This document shows positions 52,805-64,000 of a stretch of 64,000 nucleotides of DNA, piece by piece; position 1 is the first letter of the stretch, and the number at the start of each line of letters is the position of its first letter. Origin of the DNA: Sternotherus odoratus. Its lineage: Eukaryota; Chordata; Testudines; Kinosternidae. A program made the translations under genes and the position numbers. The DNA is taken from assembly GCA_032164245.1 (NCBI GenBank), contig JAVMKO010000171.1, positions 124,001 to 188,000 on the forward strand, written 5' to 3'. Below the pieces are notes generated by a model, which worked only from the letters and a program-made list of their open reading frames with translations, made no database searches and was not told where the DNA came from.

Positions 52805-55646
52805 AGATCGTGCGGGCCATGACGTACGTCTTCAACCAGAGCATGGCGATGTACTGGGGCACCTCCCGCTGGAGCGCCATGGAGATCATGGTGAGTGACC
52901 TGCCCGTACCGGGAATTGGGGGCACCCCCGGTTTGGGGGGAAACAGGGGGGAAATGGGGTGCCCAGGCAGGGGGAGGCTTTCAGGGCCCCGTGCCTGGGA
53001 GGACGAAGCTGGGAGGGGTAGGGGGGACTCCAGGGGATGCCCCCCCGGCCAGTCTCACCCCCCATGTCCCCCAAATGCCCGCAGGAGGCGTATTCGGTGG
53101 CGCGGCAGTTCAACCTGGTGCCGCCGGTCTGCGAACAGGCCGAGTATCACATGTTCCAGTGGGAGAAGGTGGAGTCCCAGCTCCCGGAGCTGTACCACAA
53201 GATCGGTGAGCGCTGGGGGGGAATCCACGGGGCGGGGTGTTCGGGTGGAGTGGGGGAGCTGGGGGAGGCGGGGATGTGTGGGGAGGGGAGAGGAGTGGGG
53301 AATCCATGGGGCAGGGTGTTTGGGTGGAGTGGGGGAGCTGGGGGAGGCGGGGATGTGTGGGGAGGGGAGAGGAGTGGGGAATCCATGGGGCAGGGTGTTT
53401 GGGTGAAGCAGGGAGCTGGGGGTGGAAGGGATCTGTGGGGAGGGGAGTGGGGCTCAATGGGGCAGGGTGTTGGGTGGAGTGGGGGATCTGAGGGTGGGTG
53501 ATGGGAGGAGGGGGATCCATGGGGCAGGGTGTTTGGGTGGAGTGGGGGAGCTGGGGGTGGAGGGGACCAGAGGGGATCGGGGTGGGAATCCATGGGGCAG
53601 GGTGTTGGGGTGGAGTGGGGGAGCTGGGGAGGGAGGGGATCTGTGGGGCAGGGGCTAAGGGGGAGGGGATGAGGATGGGGGGATCTGTGGGGTGCGGTGG
53701 GAGTCTGGGGGGGCTCATCCCTCTGTCCCACCCCCCAGGTGTGGGCACCGTGACCTGGTTCCCCCTCGCCTGTGGCCTCATCACCGGCAAGTATGAGGAG
53801 CGGGTCCCTGAGAACTGCCGGGCCACCATCAAGGTACGGGGGGACCCCACGTACCCCCTGTGCCCCCCAACCCCTTAGAACCCCCCACGCCCCTCCCCAT
53901 GCCCCCACGCCCAGCTGGGGCCCCCCCTGTGCCTGTCTCCCCCCAGTGTCCCCTGATGGCCCTGCGCCCCCACATGGGCTCCCCCTGCCCTTCCCCCCCC
54001 AGCACCACCTCTGCCCCCCTGTCCCCTGACCCCACCCCCGGCACCCCGTGACCCTGTGTCCCCCCCCCAGCACCACCTCTGCCCCCCTGTCCCCTGACCC
54101 CACCCCCGGCACCCCGTGACCCTGTGTCCCCCCCCCAGCACCACCTCTGCCCCCCTGTCCCCTGACCCCACCCCCGGCACCCCGTGACCCTGTGTCCCCC
54201 CCCCAGCACCACCTCTGCCCCCCTGTCCCCTGACCCCACCCCCGGCACCCCGTGACCCTGTGTCCCCCCCCCAGCACCACCTCTGCCCCCCTGTCCCCTG
54301 ACCCACACCCCCGGCACCCCGTGACCCTGTGTCCCCCCCCCAGCACCACCTCTGCCCCCCTGTCCCCTGACCCCACCCCCGGCACCCCGTGACCCTGTGT
54401 CCCCCCCCCAGCACCACCTCTGCCCCCCTGTCCCCTGACCCCCACCCCCGGCACCCCGTGACCCTGTGTCCCCCCCCCAGCACCACCTCTGCCCCCCTGT
54501 CCCCTGACCCACACCCCCGGCACCCCGTGACCCTGTGTCCCCCCCCCAGCACCACCTCTGCCCCCCTGTCCCCTGACCCCACCCCCGGCACCCCGTGACC
54601 CTGTGTCCCCCCCCCAGCACCACCTCTGCCCCCCTGTCCCCTGACCCCCACCCCCGGCACCCCGTGACCCTGTGTCCCCCCCAGGGCTACCAGTGGCTGA
54701 AGCTGCAGAGCGAGGACGGGCGGAGGCAACAGGCCAAGATCAAGGACCTGCAGCCCATGGCCGAGCGTCTGGGCTGCACCGTGGCGCAGCTGGCGATCAG
54801 TGAGGGGGGGCGGCACCGGGGGGGCACTGTGGGGCGGGGGGCTCGGCGGGGGGCGCTCTCCCCTGGTGGGAGGGGCTGGTCCCAGGGTGGCGCTGGGGGG
54901 CGGGGGATGGGAGGCCCAGCAGGGGGCGTTCCCCCCCCGGGGGCAAGGAGGACTGACCCCCCCGCGCGACCCCCGGCCCCCTGTCTCTGCCCCACAGCCT
55001 GGTTCCTGCGCTCCGAGGGCGTCAGCTCCATCCTGCTGGGGGTCTCCAGCGCCGAGCAGCTGATCGAGAACCTGGGCGCCATCCAAGTGAGCCCCCCCAG
55101 CTCCGGGGGGAGGGACTAGTGGTTAGGGGGGGGGGCTGGGAGCCAGGACTCCTGGGTTCTCCCCCCAGCTCTGGGAGGGGAGTGGGGGCTGGTGGGTTGG
55201 AGCAGGGGGGGCTGGGAGCCAGGACTCCTGGGTTCTCTCCCCGGCTCTGGGAGGGGAGTGGGGGCTGGTGGGTTAGAGCAGGGGGGGCTGGGAACCAGGA
55301 CTCCTGGGTTCTCTCCCCAGGTCCGGGAGGGAGTGGGGGCTGGTAGGTTATGGTGGGGGGCTGGGAGCCAGGACTCCTGGGTTCTCTCTCCAGCTCTGGG
55401 AGGGGAGTGGGAGCTGGTAGGTTATGGGGGGGGGGCTGGGAGCCAGGACTCCTGGGTTCTCTCCCCGGCTCTGGGAGGGGAGTGGGGGCTGTTGGTTAGA
55501 GCAGGGGGGGTGGGCTGGGAGCCAGGACTCCTGGGTTCTCTCCCCAGCTCCGGGAGGGGAGTGGGAGCTAGCAGTTGGGGGACTGGGTTTGTACTCCCCC
55601 GCAGGCCTGTGATGGCCTCATGGGGGAGCAGGGTACCCCAAACTAA
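52805..55646 (+). CDS. KCNAB3: KCNAB3 (voltage-gated K+ channel beta-3 subunit), 3' half
   Basis: Cytosolic beta subunit of Kv1-type channels with an aldo-keto reductase fold. Exons: 52805-52890 ([20 protein letters not shown]), 53085-53205 ([20 protein letters not shown]), 53739-53833 ([20 protein letters not shown]), 54685-54799 ([20 protein letters not shown]), 54998-55086 ([20 protein letters not shown]). All are GT-AG with matching phases. NADPH-pocket motifs are present: [36 protein letters not shown] and CRATIKGYQWLK identify beta-3 rather than beta-1 or -2. Two residues are missing after YQWLK relative to human, and ITWFL replaces IAWCL. The final exon is uncertain: 55605-55646 ([13 protein letters not shown], stop) is short and only loosely like the human end. 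N-terminal exons, including the catalytic Tyr region, were not found, so the gene is partial here. Confidence 0.87.
53206..53700 (+). repeat. 79-bp minisatellite in KCNAB3 intron
   Basis: Five or six units of GGGGAATCCATGGGGCAGGG + TGTTTGGGTGGAGTGGGGGA + GCTGGGGGAGGCGGGGATGT + GTGGGGAGGGG, period about 79 bp for the first copies, shorter later. G-strand biased. Confidence 0.93.
53985..54680 (+). repeat. 68-bp minisatellite repeating a splice-acceptor-like block
   Basis: About ten units of ACCCTGTGTCCCCCCCCCAG + CACCACCTCTGCCCCCCTGT + CCCCTGACCCCACCCCCGGC + ACCCCGTG; steps of 68-69 bp (54051, 54119, 54187, 54255). The first 20 bases of each unit are almost the same as the true acceptor of the next KCNAB3 exon (TGTGTCCCCCCCAG at 54684). 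Confidence 0.96.
55120..55570 (+). repeat. 75-bp dispersed repeat array after KCNAB3 exon at 54998
   Basis: Six units of GGGAGCCAGGACTCCTGGGT + TCTCTCCCCGGCTCTGGGAG + GGGAGTGGGGGCTGGT, the last leading into TTTGTACTCCCCCGCAG before the putative terminal exon. Confidence 0.95.
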
Positions 55647-55649
55647 TCC

Positions 55650-56185
55650 CCCGCGTGCCAGCCAACTGCCCCTGGAGCGCCCGCCTCCGCTGGGTTCACG
55701 CCACCGGCCCAGCTGCTGCGGGCGCCGCTCAGATCCGGCGATTTGGGGCTGGCGGAGAATTAAACCACCGGCCGCATGGAAAAAACGAACGCCCCGGAGC
55801 CACCTGGACTGGATTACCCTCACCCCCTGCGGGAGGGAGCCCACAGAGCCAGGGAGGGAACCAATCATAAGGGAGCAAGAGAAAAGGAAGGCTCCAGTCA
55901 ATCACAAGCAAGGGAGCAGGCTGACTCCCACCCAGGGAAGAGCTGTCAGCAGGCCTCAGCCAATCAGAGCAGCGAGGATGGAGCTGGTCCCGCCCCTTTG
56001 GAGACCCTCACCTTGGCACAAGGACGGAAGGGCGGGAATGGGCCTGGGCGGGGGGACTGAGGCCCAGCTGGAGTGGGGGGGAGGGGCTAATAGCCGGCAG
56101 CTGGACCTGGGGCTTCCGGCCTTCGCCCACATCCAGTGGCGAGGAGTTCCGCAGGTTAACCGTGCGCTCAGTACGCACCCAGCCA
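55650..56185. other. Spacer between KCNAB3 and right outer arm
   Basis: No exon recognised. Contains several CCAATCA/CCAATCAC phrases (55858-55970, including AACCAATCATAAG and CAGCCAATCAGAGC), which could be CCAAT boxes of a promoter, and a CR1 scrap (GCGAGGAGTTCCGCAGGTTA, 56138). A 3' UTR and poly(A) signal for KCNAB3 were not identified. Confidence 0.4.
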
Positions 56186-56218
56186 GCGGGTGACCCCGGC
56201 TTGCCGCGTGTCATGCGA

Positions 56219-56337
56219 AGGGCGACCAGATGTCCCAGTTTTATAAGGACAGTCCCAATTTGGGGGTCTTTTTTATATAGGGTCCTATTACCCCCCAGCC
56301 CTATCCCGATTTTTCACTTGCTGTCTGGTCACCCTAG
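56219..56337 (-). mobile_element. MITE with CTAGGGTGACCAGA termini, right-arm copy
   Basis: AGGGCGACCAGATGTCCCAG to CTGTCTGGTCACCCTAG: inverse of 28941-29060. It sits at the inner edge of the right arm. Confidence 0.75.
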
Positions 56338-56559
56338 TTGTGCGAAAGACCGAGGAGCGCTCTCACTGGGATTGTACCAATTTTGCTCCATCCGTCATCT
56401 CTTTTCCAGGTCAAACAACCTCCCCCGCCCCCCATCCTTTTACCCGGCTCGTCTCCCTCGTGTGGTGGGACTGACCCAGCGACACGGCTGTTGTGTTCTT
56501 CATGTCTCCGGTGGTTTATGTGATGCCGCAACTGTGCCTCTAATGTCATTCACCTCTAT

Positions 56560-57170
56560 TGCACGTGACAGAGGGTGACTGTAACATGGTCGCCCACGAC
56601 GGCAGGGGGGTAGATTGTGACTGTAACGTGATAACGTTTACACTGGGATAGACTGTGACTATAACGTTATTGCAACAGGATAGGTATGACTGAAACCTTA
56701 CAGTGTTTTCTCCGCACTACTGCAAGCAGGTAGATTATGACTGTAACATTACAATGCTGTCCCCAACTCCACCCCGTTATTGCAAGGGTTGTGAGTGTGA
56801 CATTATGTTGTCTGCTGCTGTTGCAAAGGAATAGATTGTAACTTTCACTTTGTCCCTCACCGCCATCCCCTCTCCCCTGCTACTGTAAGGGAACCGATTG
56901 TGATAGTAAGTGTTGTCCTCCGCTATTACAAGGGAATAAATAGTGACTGTAACGTTGTCCCCCGCTATTGCAAAGGAATAGATTGCGACTGTAATGTTAC
57001 AACTTTGCCCCCTCCCCACTACCGGTATTACAAGGGACTAGATTGGGGCTGTAACTTTGTTTTCACTCTCCCTGCTAATAATAGAAGGGAATCGATTAGG
57101 ACTGCAATGTTACTTTACCCCCCATTGATTGTGAGTGTAGTGATATAACGCTGCTCCCTCATGTTACAAC
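56560..57170. repeat. Degenerate tandem repeat, right-arm copy of 28080-28730
   Basis: Inverse of the left-arm repeat (GATTGTGACTGTAACGTG, GGAATAGATTGCGACTGTAA). A few base changes separate the copies, for example AATAAATAGTGACT here against the inverse of AGTCACTATCTATTC on the left. Confidence 0.85.
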
Positions 57171-57715
57171 CACATCACAGGCCGTATAAAAACTCCCTAG
57201 TCTTTAACAGTCCAACTAATCACCCCCCCCCCCCCAACAGGCGCTCGGTGGACCCCAGAGTCTCCCCATCACCGCGATACCCCACCCGCGAGACTCAGAA
57301 AAGACCGAGCCGCGGGGTTGCGGTCCGCGGAGACTGTAATCGCGTCTCATGCGCGCTCCGATCATGAACCGCCCCCCCCCCAATGGGGAAAGAGGTAAAC
57401 ACCTACCTCCCTGACAAAACCGACTGTAGCGCGCCGCCGGGACCCACCGCCGGCCACACCTGCCTTGCTCAGGGCGAACGCCGCACGCCCAGCCCCGGGG
57501 AGACCCCTTCCCCCGCTGCGTCCCTGCTCCCGACGCCCTCGCACCCCGGGGCTTCGGTCGGAGCCCGGGTGGCAAACGTCTGCTCCTGACTGCCCCCGCT
57601 CTCTTTCCTCCCACAATGCCCCGCGGCGCATATTTGCATATGTCACGCACGCCAGTTGCGACCGTAACCCTCAGAAAAGAGGGGCATGCGGCTTTTTGTA
57701 ACAGGGGTGTCAGGG

Positions 57716-57755
<40 letters not shown>
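57716..57755 (+). repeat. (TG)n microsatellite
   Basis: About 19 TG units, the inverse of the (CA)n at 27522 but without the interrupting CG units. Confidence 0.97.
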
Positions 57756-57757
<2 letters not shown>

Positions 57758-57899
57758 CCAACGTTGGTCCTTCTCTTTGCAGCCCCCCCACAACCTTCCA
57801 TGCCTCCAACAGCCCCCCCTTTCCCCCAGCTGGCCCCTCCCGCCCAAACAGCCCCCTCCTCCTCCTCCTCTCCCCCGCCCCTTTCCCCGGGTCCCCCCC

Positions 57900-58520
57900 G
57901 CGCCCGGTCTCAACCCCCCCCCCCCCCCCGCCCCGCGCAGGGACCCCGGGGGTCTGGTCCCCTCCCCCCCCAGGGCCGGGCGGGGGGGTTGTTGGTCTCC
58001 CGCGGGGGCAGCAGCTCCGACCCCCCCCGCGGGCGGGGCCCCCCCGGGAGCAGATCCCGGCGCTGCGAGATGCCGGGTCCCCGGACACTGGGGCGGAGTC
58101 ACCGCCCCGCCCCCAGCCCCGCCCCCGGGCTCGCGCCGCTACCTGGAGGCGGCAGCTCCGCGGGGGGGCCCAGGCCGGGCGCGGGGGGGTCATGAAGGTC
58201 TCCCCGGCACAGACCCTCCGCCTCCCTCCGCAGCGCCAGGGAGCAGCAGCTGGGGAGCCCGGCTCCTCCTCCCCCTGTCAACGTCACTTCCGGTCCCGGG
58301 AGAGTCAGGGACTACATCTCCCAGCATGCACCGGGGGCGCTTCCGCCTTCTCCAGCCCAGCGCGGGAGGCTTCCAGTAGCTGTCTCTGCGCATGCGCCAT
58401 TAGCACGCGGTACAAGTAACGGTTCAGCTGCGCCTTCCCTGAGCTGTGCTGCGACAGGACCGTTATTAACCCCTCCGCGCCCGGCGCACCCGCGAGTGAG
58501 AGACCCGGGGGGGGGGGCGG
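57900..58520 (+). promoter_or_regulatory. CpG-island promoter of KRAB module M3
   Basis: AACGTCACTTCCGGTCCCGG (CRE-like + ETS) and GACTACATCTCCCAGCATGC (ZNF143/THAP11-type) at about 58278-58330 lie about 780 bp upstream of the KRAB leader exon on the same strand. The interval could hold a non-coding first exon. Inverse copy at 26560-27300. Confidence 0.65.
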
Positions 58521-59108
58521 GAAAGTGACTCTCGGCCCCGCGAACCGGGGAGAAGCCTCGGAGCTGCCCCAGCCCCAGTGGATCCGGCCCCGCGGGGATG
58601 GGGGGGCAGAGACTGGGGGGGGGTCCCCTGTGGGGCGGGGGGAGAAGCCGGAGTTGCGGGGGGGGAAGGTCAGTGGGACGCGGGGGGTTGAACGGTCTCT
58701 GCGCAGCCAGGAAATCCCCGGGGGGGGGGGAAGTGACCTTAATTAAACCTTCTTCTCTGCCTGGCCCATGAGAACAAGAAAAGGAGACAGAGGAAAATCC
58801 AGTTTCTGACTCCAAATCCCTCCTGCTGGGGTGTGGCTGCCCTGGGGTCAGTGTCCAAGGGAATCACCTAAAAGGACTCCTTTGGTTTGTCACATGAGGA
58901 GGGGATGGAGAAGGGGAAGGGAGGTTAATCCTGTGGGCTTAGCCTGGCAGAAGGGGCCAGGTCTGCACTGTAATAAAGACATTGAGCATCTTTCCAAGAT
59001 GGCAAAATCTGATGTCTGTCTGCAGAGAAAGACAATTCCCCCAGGCTCAGGTGAAATTAACTAAAGCCTGTTTTGAAACCTGCACAATTACCTTTCTCCC
59101 CCTCCCAG

Positions 59109-60062
<954 letters not shown>

Positions 60063-60784
60063 TAACCCCCCTCCCCCCCCAGGCCATCTCCACTTTGTCC
60101 TGTTTCAGCAGCACCCCAATATTCCAGGGACACACAAATCACCAGAGACCCTTCCCCTGTGGAACACTTTGGGAACAGAGCACAGGAGCAGTGTCAAATA
60201 TCCCCTTTTTGCTCAAGTAAAACGGAGGGTTAGGTCCTGCATAACCAACAGAAGCTTCCTACCCCTGCCCTTCTCTTCAAACCCTGAGTCTACTCCACCT
60301 GAACCAGAATGTTCTTGGGGTGTAACAAGCAGGCTGCGGGAGTCAGAGCTGCTGGTTCAGGTTTACTTATCACACAGATGCTCAGTGCAGCCTTGAATGC
60401 TGGCTGGGGGTATCCAGACAAGGGAGTTCAAGCAGCAGAACATTAAAACTCACCCAGGATCACAGATGACACAACTCCTGACTGATCTGGATTGCCCCCA
60501 GCATGTGAAAATGCCTTAGGTTGTTTGTGAAATATCCAGAGACATGGAGAGTCTTGCTCCCTCCTCACCATGTGTAATAGCCCCAATCTCTCTTCTCTGC
60601 AGGGACCTTGGATTTTTGAGTCCCTCATTCCCAGAGTCACGGGACCCCGATTTTTATTTTTCACATTCTGCTTTTCCAGACTAATTAGACTCTGTTGCTC
60701 CTGAATTATAGCTTCTAATTTCCCAGTGTTCTCCACACCCTGCGATTTTCCCTACTCCCTCCCATTACACTGGCCTCCCTAGAT

Positions 60785-61815
60785 TCCCTAGTATATAAGA
60801 ATGTCTATACTTGGTCAGACAAAGGTCCATCTAGTCCAGTATCCTTCCTTCTGACACTGGCCAATACGGGAATGAATACAACAGGTAATCAAGAAGTGAT
60901 TCATCTCCTGTCACCAGTCTTATGGCAAAGGGAGGTTAGAGACACCATTCCTGCCCAACGTGGATAATAGCCATTGATGGACCTATCCTCCTTGAGTGAA
61001 TCATGGGGTGGTGGGATAGCTCAGTGGTTTGAGCATTGGCCTGCTTAAACCTAGGGTTGTGAGATTAATCCCTGGGGGGAGGGGGCTATTTTGGGATCTG
61101 GGACAAAAAAATCTATCAGGGGACAGTATTTGGTCCTGCTAGTGTAGTCAGGGGACTGGACTCAATGACCTTTCATGGTCCTTTCAGTTCTATGAGATAG
61201 GTATCTCCATAATTATTATTATTATTATTATTAAAAAAATATAGTCTTGGCCTTCACAACATGCTCTGGGCAAAGAGTTTCACAGGTTGATGGTGTGTTG
61301 TGTGAGAAAATACTTCCTTTTGTTTGTTTTAAACCTGCTACCTATTAATTTCATTGGGTGATGTTTAGTCCTTGTGTTATGAGAGATAGTAAATCAAACT
61401 CCCTTATTTACTTTCTCCACTCTTCTCATGATTTTAGAAACCTCTCTCATATCTCCCCTTCATCTCTTTTCCAAGATGAAAAGTCCCAGTCTTTTTAATC
61501 TCTCATACAGAAGCTGTTAAATACACCTAATACCATTTTTTGGCCTCTTTCTAGACCATTTCCAATTCCAATATATCTTTTTTTCTGGTGGGGTGACCAC
61601 ATCTGCAGGCAGTATTCAAGACGTGGGTGTATAATGGACTTATATAGAGGCAATATGATCTTTTCTGTCTTATTATCTATCTCTTTCTTCATGATTCCCA
61701 ACATTCTGTTCACTTTTTGACTGCCTCTGCAGCTTGATTGACTATTTTCAGCGAACTATCCACAATGACTTCAAAATCCCTCTCTTGAGTGGTAACAGCT
61801 AATTTAGACCCCATC
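60785..61815 (-). mobile_element. CR1 LINE 3' end, right-arm copy
   Basis: Inverse of 24110-25145, with the same frame disruptions and the same SINE inside (61005-61250). It differs by isolated substitutions (TTAGCTG here against TTAGGTG on the left). Confidence 0.85.
61005..61250 (+). mobile_element. Cry-type SINE nested in CR1, right-arm copy
   Basis: GGTGGGATAGCTCAGTGGTT, GGTTGTGAGATTAATCCC, CR1-like tail and (ATT)n tail. Inverse of 24695-24940. Confidence 0.9.
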
Positions 61816-62974
61816 ATTTTATATGTGTAGTTGGGATTATGTTTTCCAATGGGCTGCAATATGTGGTATCCTGACATCTAGTACTGCTGGGATCCTGCAT
61901 TCCAAAATATCCCTGCCCTTCCTGTTCCCTTTCTCCACTGAACTCCACCACCCATGGTTACTAATCACAGCTTCCCCAGGACTCTCTCATTGTCTCTGGA
62001 CCGCTCTGTTAGCAAGAAGCAGTGCCTGGGAATCTTGTCCTCTGTCTCTGATTTCTGGGACATGGATTTACTTTCTCAGTGTTTCAGGAGACTCTTTGAA
62101 ATTGAATGTGTGGGACATTAACCACAGTGCAATCTGGACTGTTGAAGATCCGTGTCCCCTCAGTTCCCCAGGCTGGTGTTTCCTTGACTTTGCTTTACTG
62201 TGAGAACAGCCACTCCTGGGCAGTTAACACACAGTCTCCAGCCTGTAACTCGCTCCCAGAAACACAGGATTGAGTGCTGCTAGTCAGCCACTCATGAATT
62301 ACAGTGCACCACAGGAGAACCCCAGAAAATTCTCTGCTCCCAGACTTGCCCCAGGAATGTGCATCTCGCCCTTTACACAACACTGCTGAACACAAGCTCA
62401 TATGACGTCTGTCATTCCTCAGTGGAAAATGACATGCACCAGCCTTGTTATCCCAAATGGGGCTTCCAACACACTTTCATCCAAACACACTGTGAAGGGT
62501 TGAGATCACAGAAACCCCCTTAGGAGCTGCCACCCAATGTGTCAAGGCTCCTCCTGCCTCAGTTTTCCTGCCCCAACAGCTTAGGACCTCAGTACCCTGC
62601 CAGGTCTGAGCCACGTCCCCTAACAGCTGTGGGCTTTCCTGGAAACAGGCAGGAGGTATTCTTACCTCTGGCACTCAGATGCTCAACTCCCAATGGGGTC
62701 AAACCCTGAATAAAATTTGTTTTGCCCTGTATAAAGCTTATACAGGGCAAACTCATAGATTGTTCGCCCTCCATAACAATGATAGAGAGAGATGCACAGC
62801 TGTTCCCCCCACCCCCAGGTACTAACATGTACTTCAGGTTAATTAATAAGTAAAAAGTGATTTTAATAAAGACAGGAAATAGGATTGAAGTGGTTCAAAG
62901 TAGTAACAGACAGAGTACAGTGAATTACCAAACAAAATAAACAGAACACGCAAATCGAACACTATTACAGCAAA

Positions 62975-63190
62975 AATAGGGGGGAGGGATAGCTCAGTGG
63001 TTTGAGCATTGGCCCCCTAAACCCAGGGTTGTGAGTTCAATCCTTGAGGGGGCAATTTAGGGATCTGGGGCAAAAAATCTGTCAGGGGACAGTACTCAAT
63101 CCTGCTAGTGTAGGCAGGGGACTGGACTCGATGACCTTCAAGGTCTTTCCAGTTCTAGGAGATTGGTATATCTCCATTTATTTATTAAAA
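62975..63190 (+). mobile_element. Cry-type SINE, right-arm copy
   Basis: GGGAGGGATAGCTCAGTGGT, GGTTGTGAGTTCAATCCTTG, tail GGACTGGACTCGATGACCTT. Inverse of 22743-22956. Confidence 0.92.
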
Positions 63191-64000
63191 AGCCTCACCC
63201 TCTGTGAATTCCTTCTTTCGGGCTAAACTCCCTGTTAGCCTGGGTCCAGCAATCACCCGCAACCCCCCTGCAGTCACAGTCCTCTGTTCCAGTTTCTTCC
63301 AGGGATCCTTGGGGGGTGGAGGGCTGTTGCTTGAACCAGCTGAGAACAAAATGGAGAGGTCTCTCCCAGGTTTATATAGACTTCCTCCTGTGAGTGGAGA
63401 GCCCCTCCTCCTTCCTGTGCAGAGTCCACATGGCCTCTCAGAGCACATGGCTCAGTTGCAGGCCGGAACCAGTCTCCCCTCACCACCAGCCAGGCTGCAT
63501 TCCTCAGGAAGCTCCGGTGTGGACGGGCGTCTACAAAGTTCATTGTTTGCTTGATTGGTTCTTAATTGGGCTTAACTGGGAACAGTTTTTCTCAGAGGGC
63601 TGTTCAGCTGCTTTCCAAAGTCCACATACAACCAACCAAGCACATAGTCAATATTCATAACTCTGAATACAACACAGACACATACATACAAATAGGATGA
63701 ACAGATCCAGTGGATCATTAGCTTCACAGAGAGAGAACTTTTTTGCAAAACCATATTCCAGTAACCATATATTTACAGGCACACTCCCCCATAAAGCCTT
63801 ATGGGGTACACAGTCACACTCTCATTAGCTGCTCTCCCCAGAGGGTTACAGGAGTGAAGACTGCTCAAACTCTGTCCCTCTCTGCTGAGGATTTTGGGTT
63901 TCAGCTTCCTAGGTCTGATGCTGAAGCCTCCATTGTGATCTGGGAGACCAGGCTCAGCAGCTGCTGCTCCCCCAGTGGGGTTCTGTGCTGGGAAGTGACC

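Noticed and set aside
53147..55086. Minus-strand ORFs of 400-460 codons over KCNAB3 introns
   Set aside because: They are antisense to a well-supported gene and consist of translated 68-bp repeats.

Overview
This window looks like vertebrate nuclear DNA, most probably from a cryptodiran turtle. Four tRNA-derived SINEs carry the recognisable Cry-SINE layout (A box, B box, CR1-like tail). There are several CR1 LINE 3' ends, spliced genes with GT-AG introns, KRAB exons and GC-rich gene-dense DNA of microchromosome type. The recognisable genes, CNTROB (centrobin), TMEM107 and KCNAB3, are neighbours or near-neighbours on human 17p13.1. I see no bacterial operon, CRISPR array or canonical tRNA/rRNA gene.

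Layout. 1-595 is a G-rich minisatellite, and 595-2040 is AT-rich with no gene. 2.3-11.8 kb is a tandem cluster of four CNTROB-derived units on the + strand: a diverged but open 3'-half paralog (2299-3778), a truncated 5' duplicate (4223-5168), the best CNTROB copy (5361-9287), and a second diverged, decayed paralog (9806-11822). 11.8-20 kb is AT-rich, with old repeats and a few unassigned exon-like ORFs. 19.4-29.1 kb holds CR1/SINE insertions, two KRAB modules on the - strand and a CpG-island promoter. 29.2-35.5 kb holds a CNTROB fragment, three minisatellites, an exon-like promoter region with a perfect RFX X-box, TMEM107 exon 1 and an LTR. 35.5-39.4 kb is AT-rich and ends in a hAT-like element. 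40.1-50 kb is C-rich minisatellite, a 5.2-kb satellite of 46-bp units, and a third partial CpG-promoter copy. 50.2-55.65 kb has CNTROB fragments and the 3' half of KCNAB3. 56.2-64.0 kb is an inverted copy of 21.9-29.1 kb, including a third KRAB module.

Architecture. Two inverted repeats are nested. The outer arms (21.94-29.09 / 56.19-64.00 kb) looked about 98% identical where I compared them by eye. The inner arms (30.17-31.43 / 40.85-42.12 kb) lie between them. TMEM107 exon 1 is inside the inner loop, and KCNAB3 lies between the right inner and outer arms. Each KRAB module is broken in a different way. CNTROB lacks its middle exons and has three apparent one-base frameshifts. Tandem duplication, inversion and satellite growth have therefore reshaped what was probably a compact centriole/cilium/K-channel gene neighbourhood. 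Assembly error is a live alternative for the frameshifts, the missing exons and even the inverted arms.

Limits: all boundaries were read by eye. Gene names rest on remembered human orthologues, not on a search. Copy numbers are estimates.
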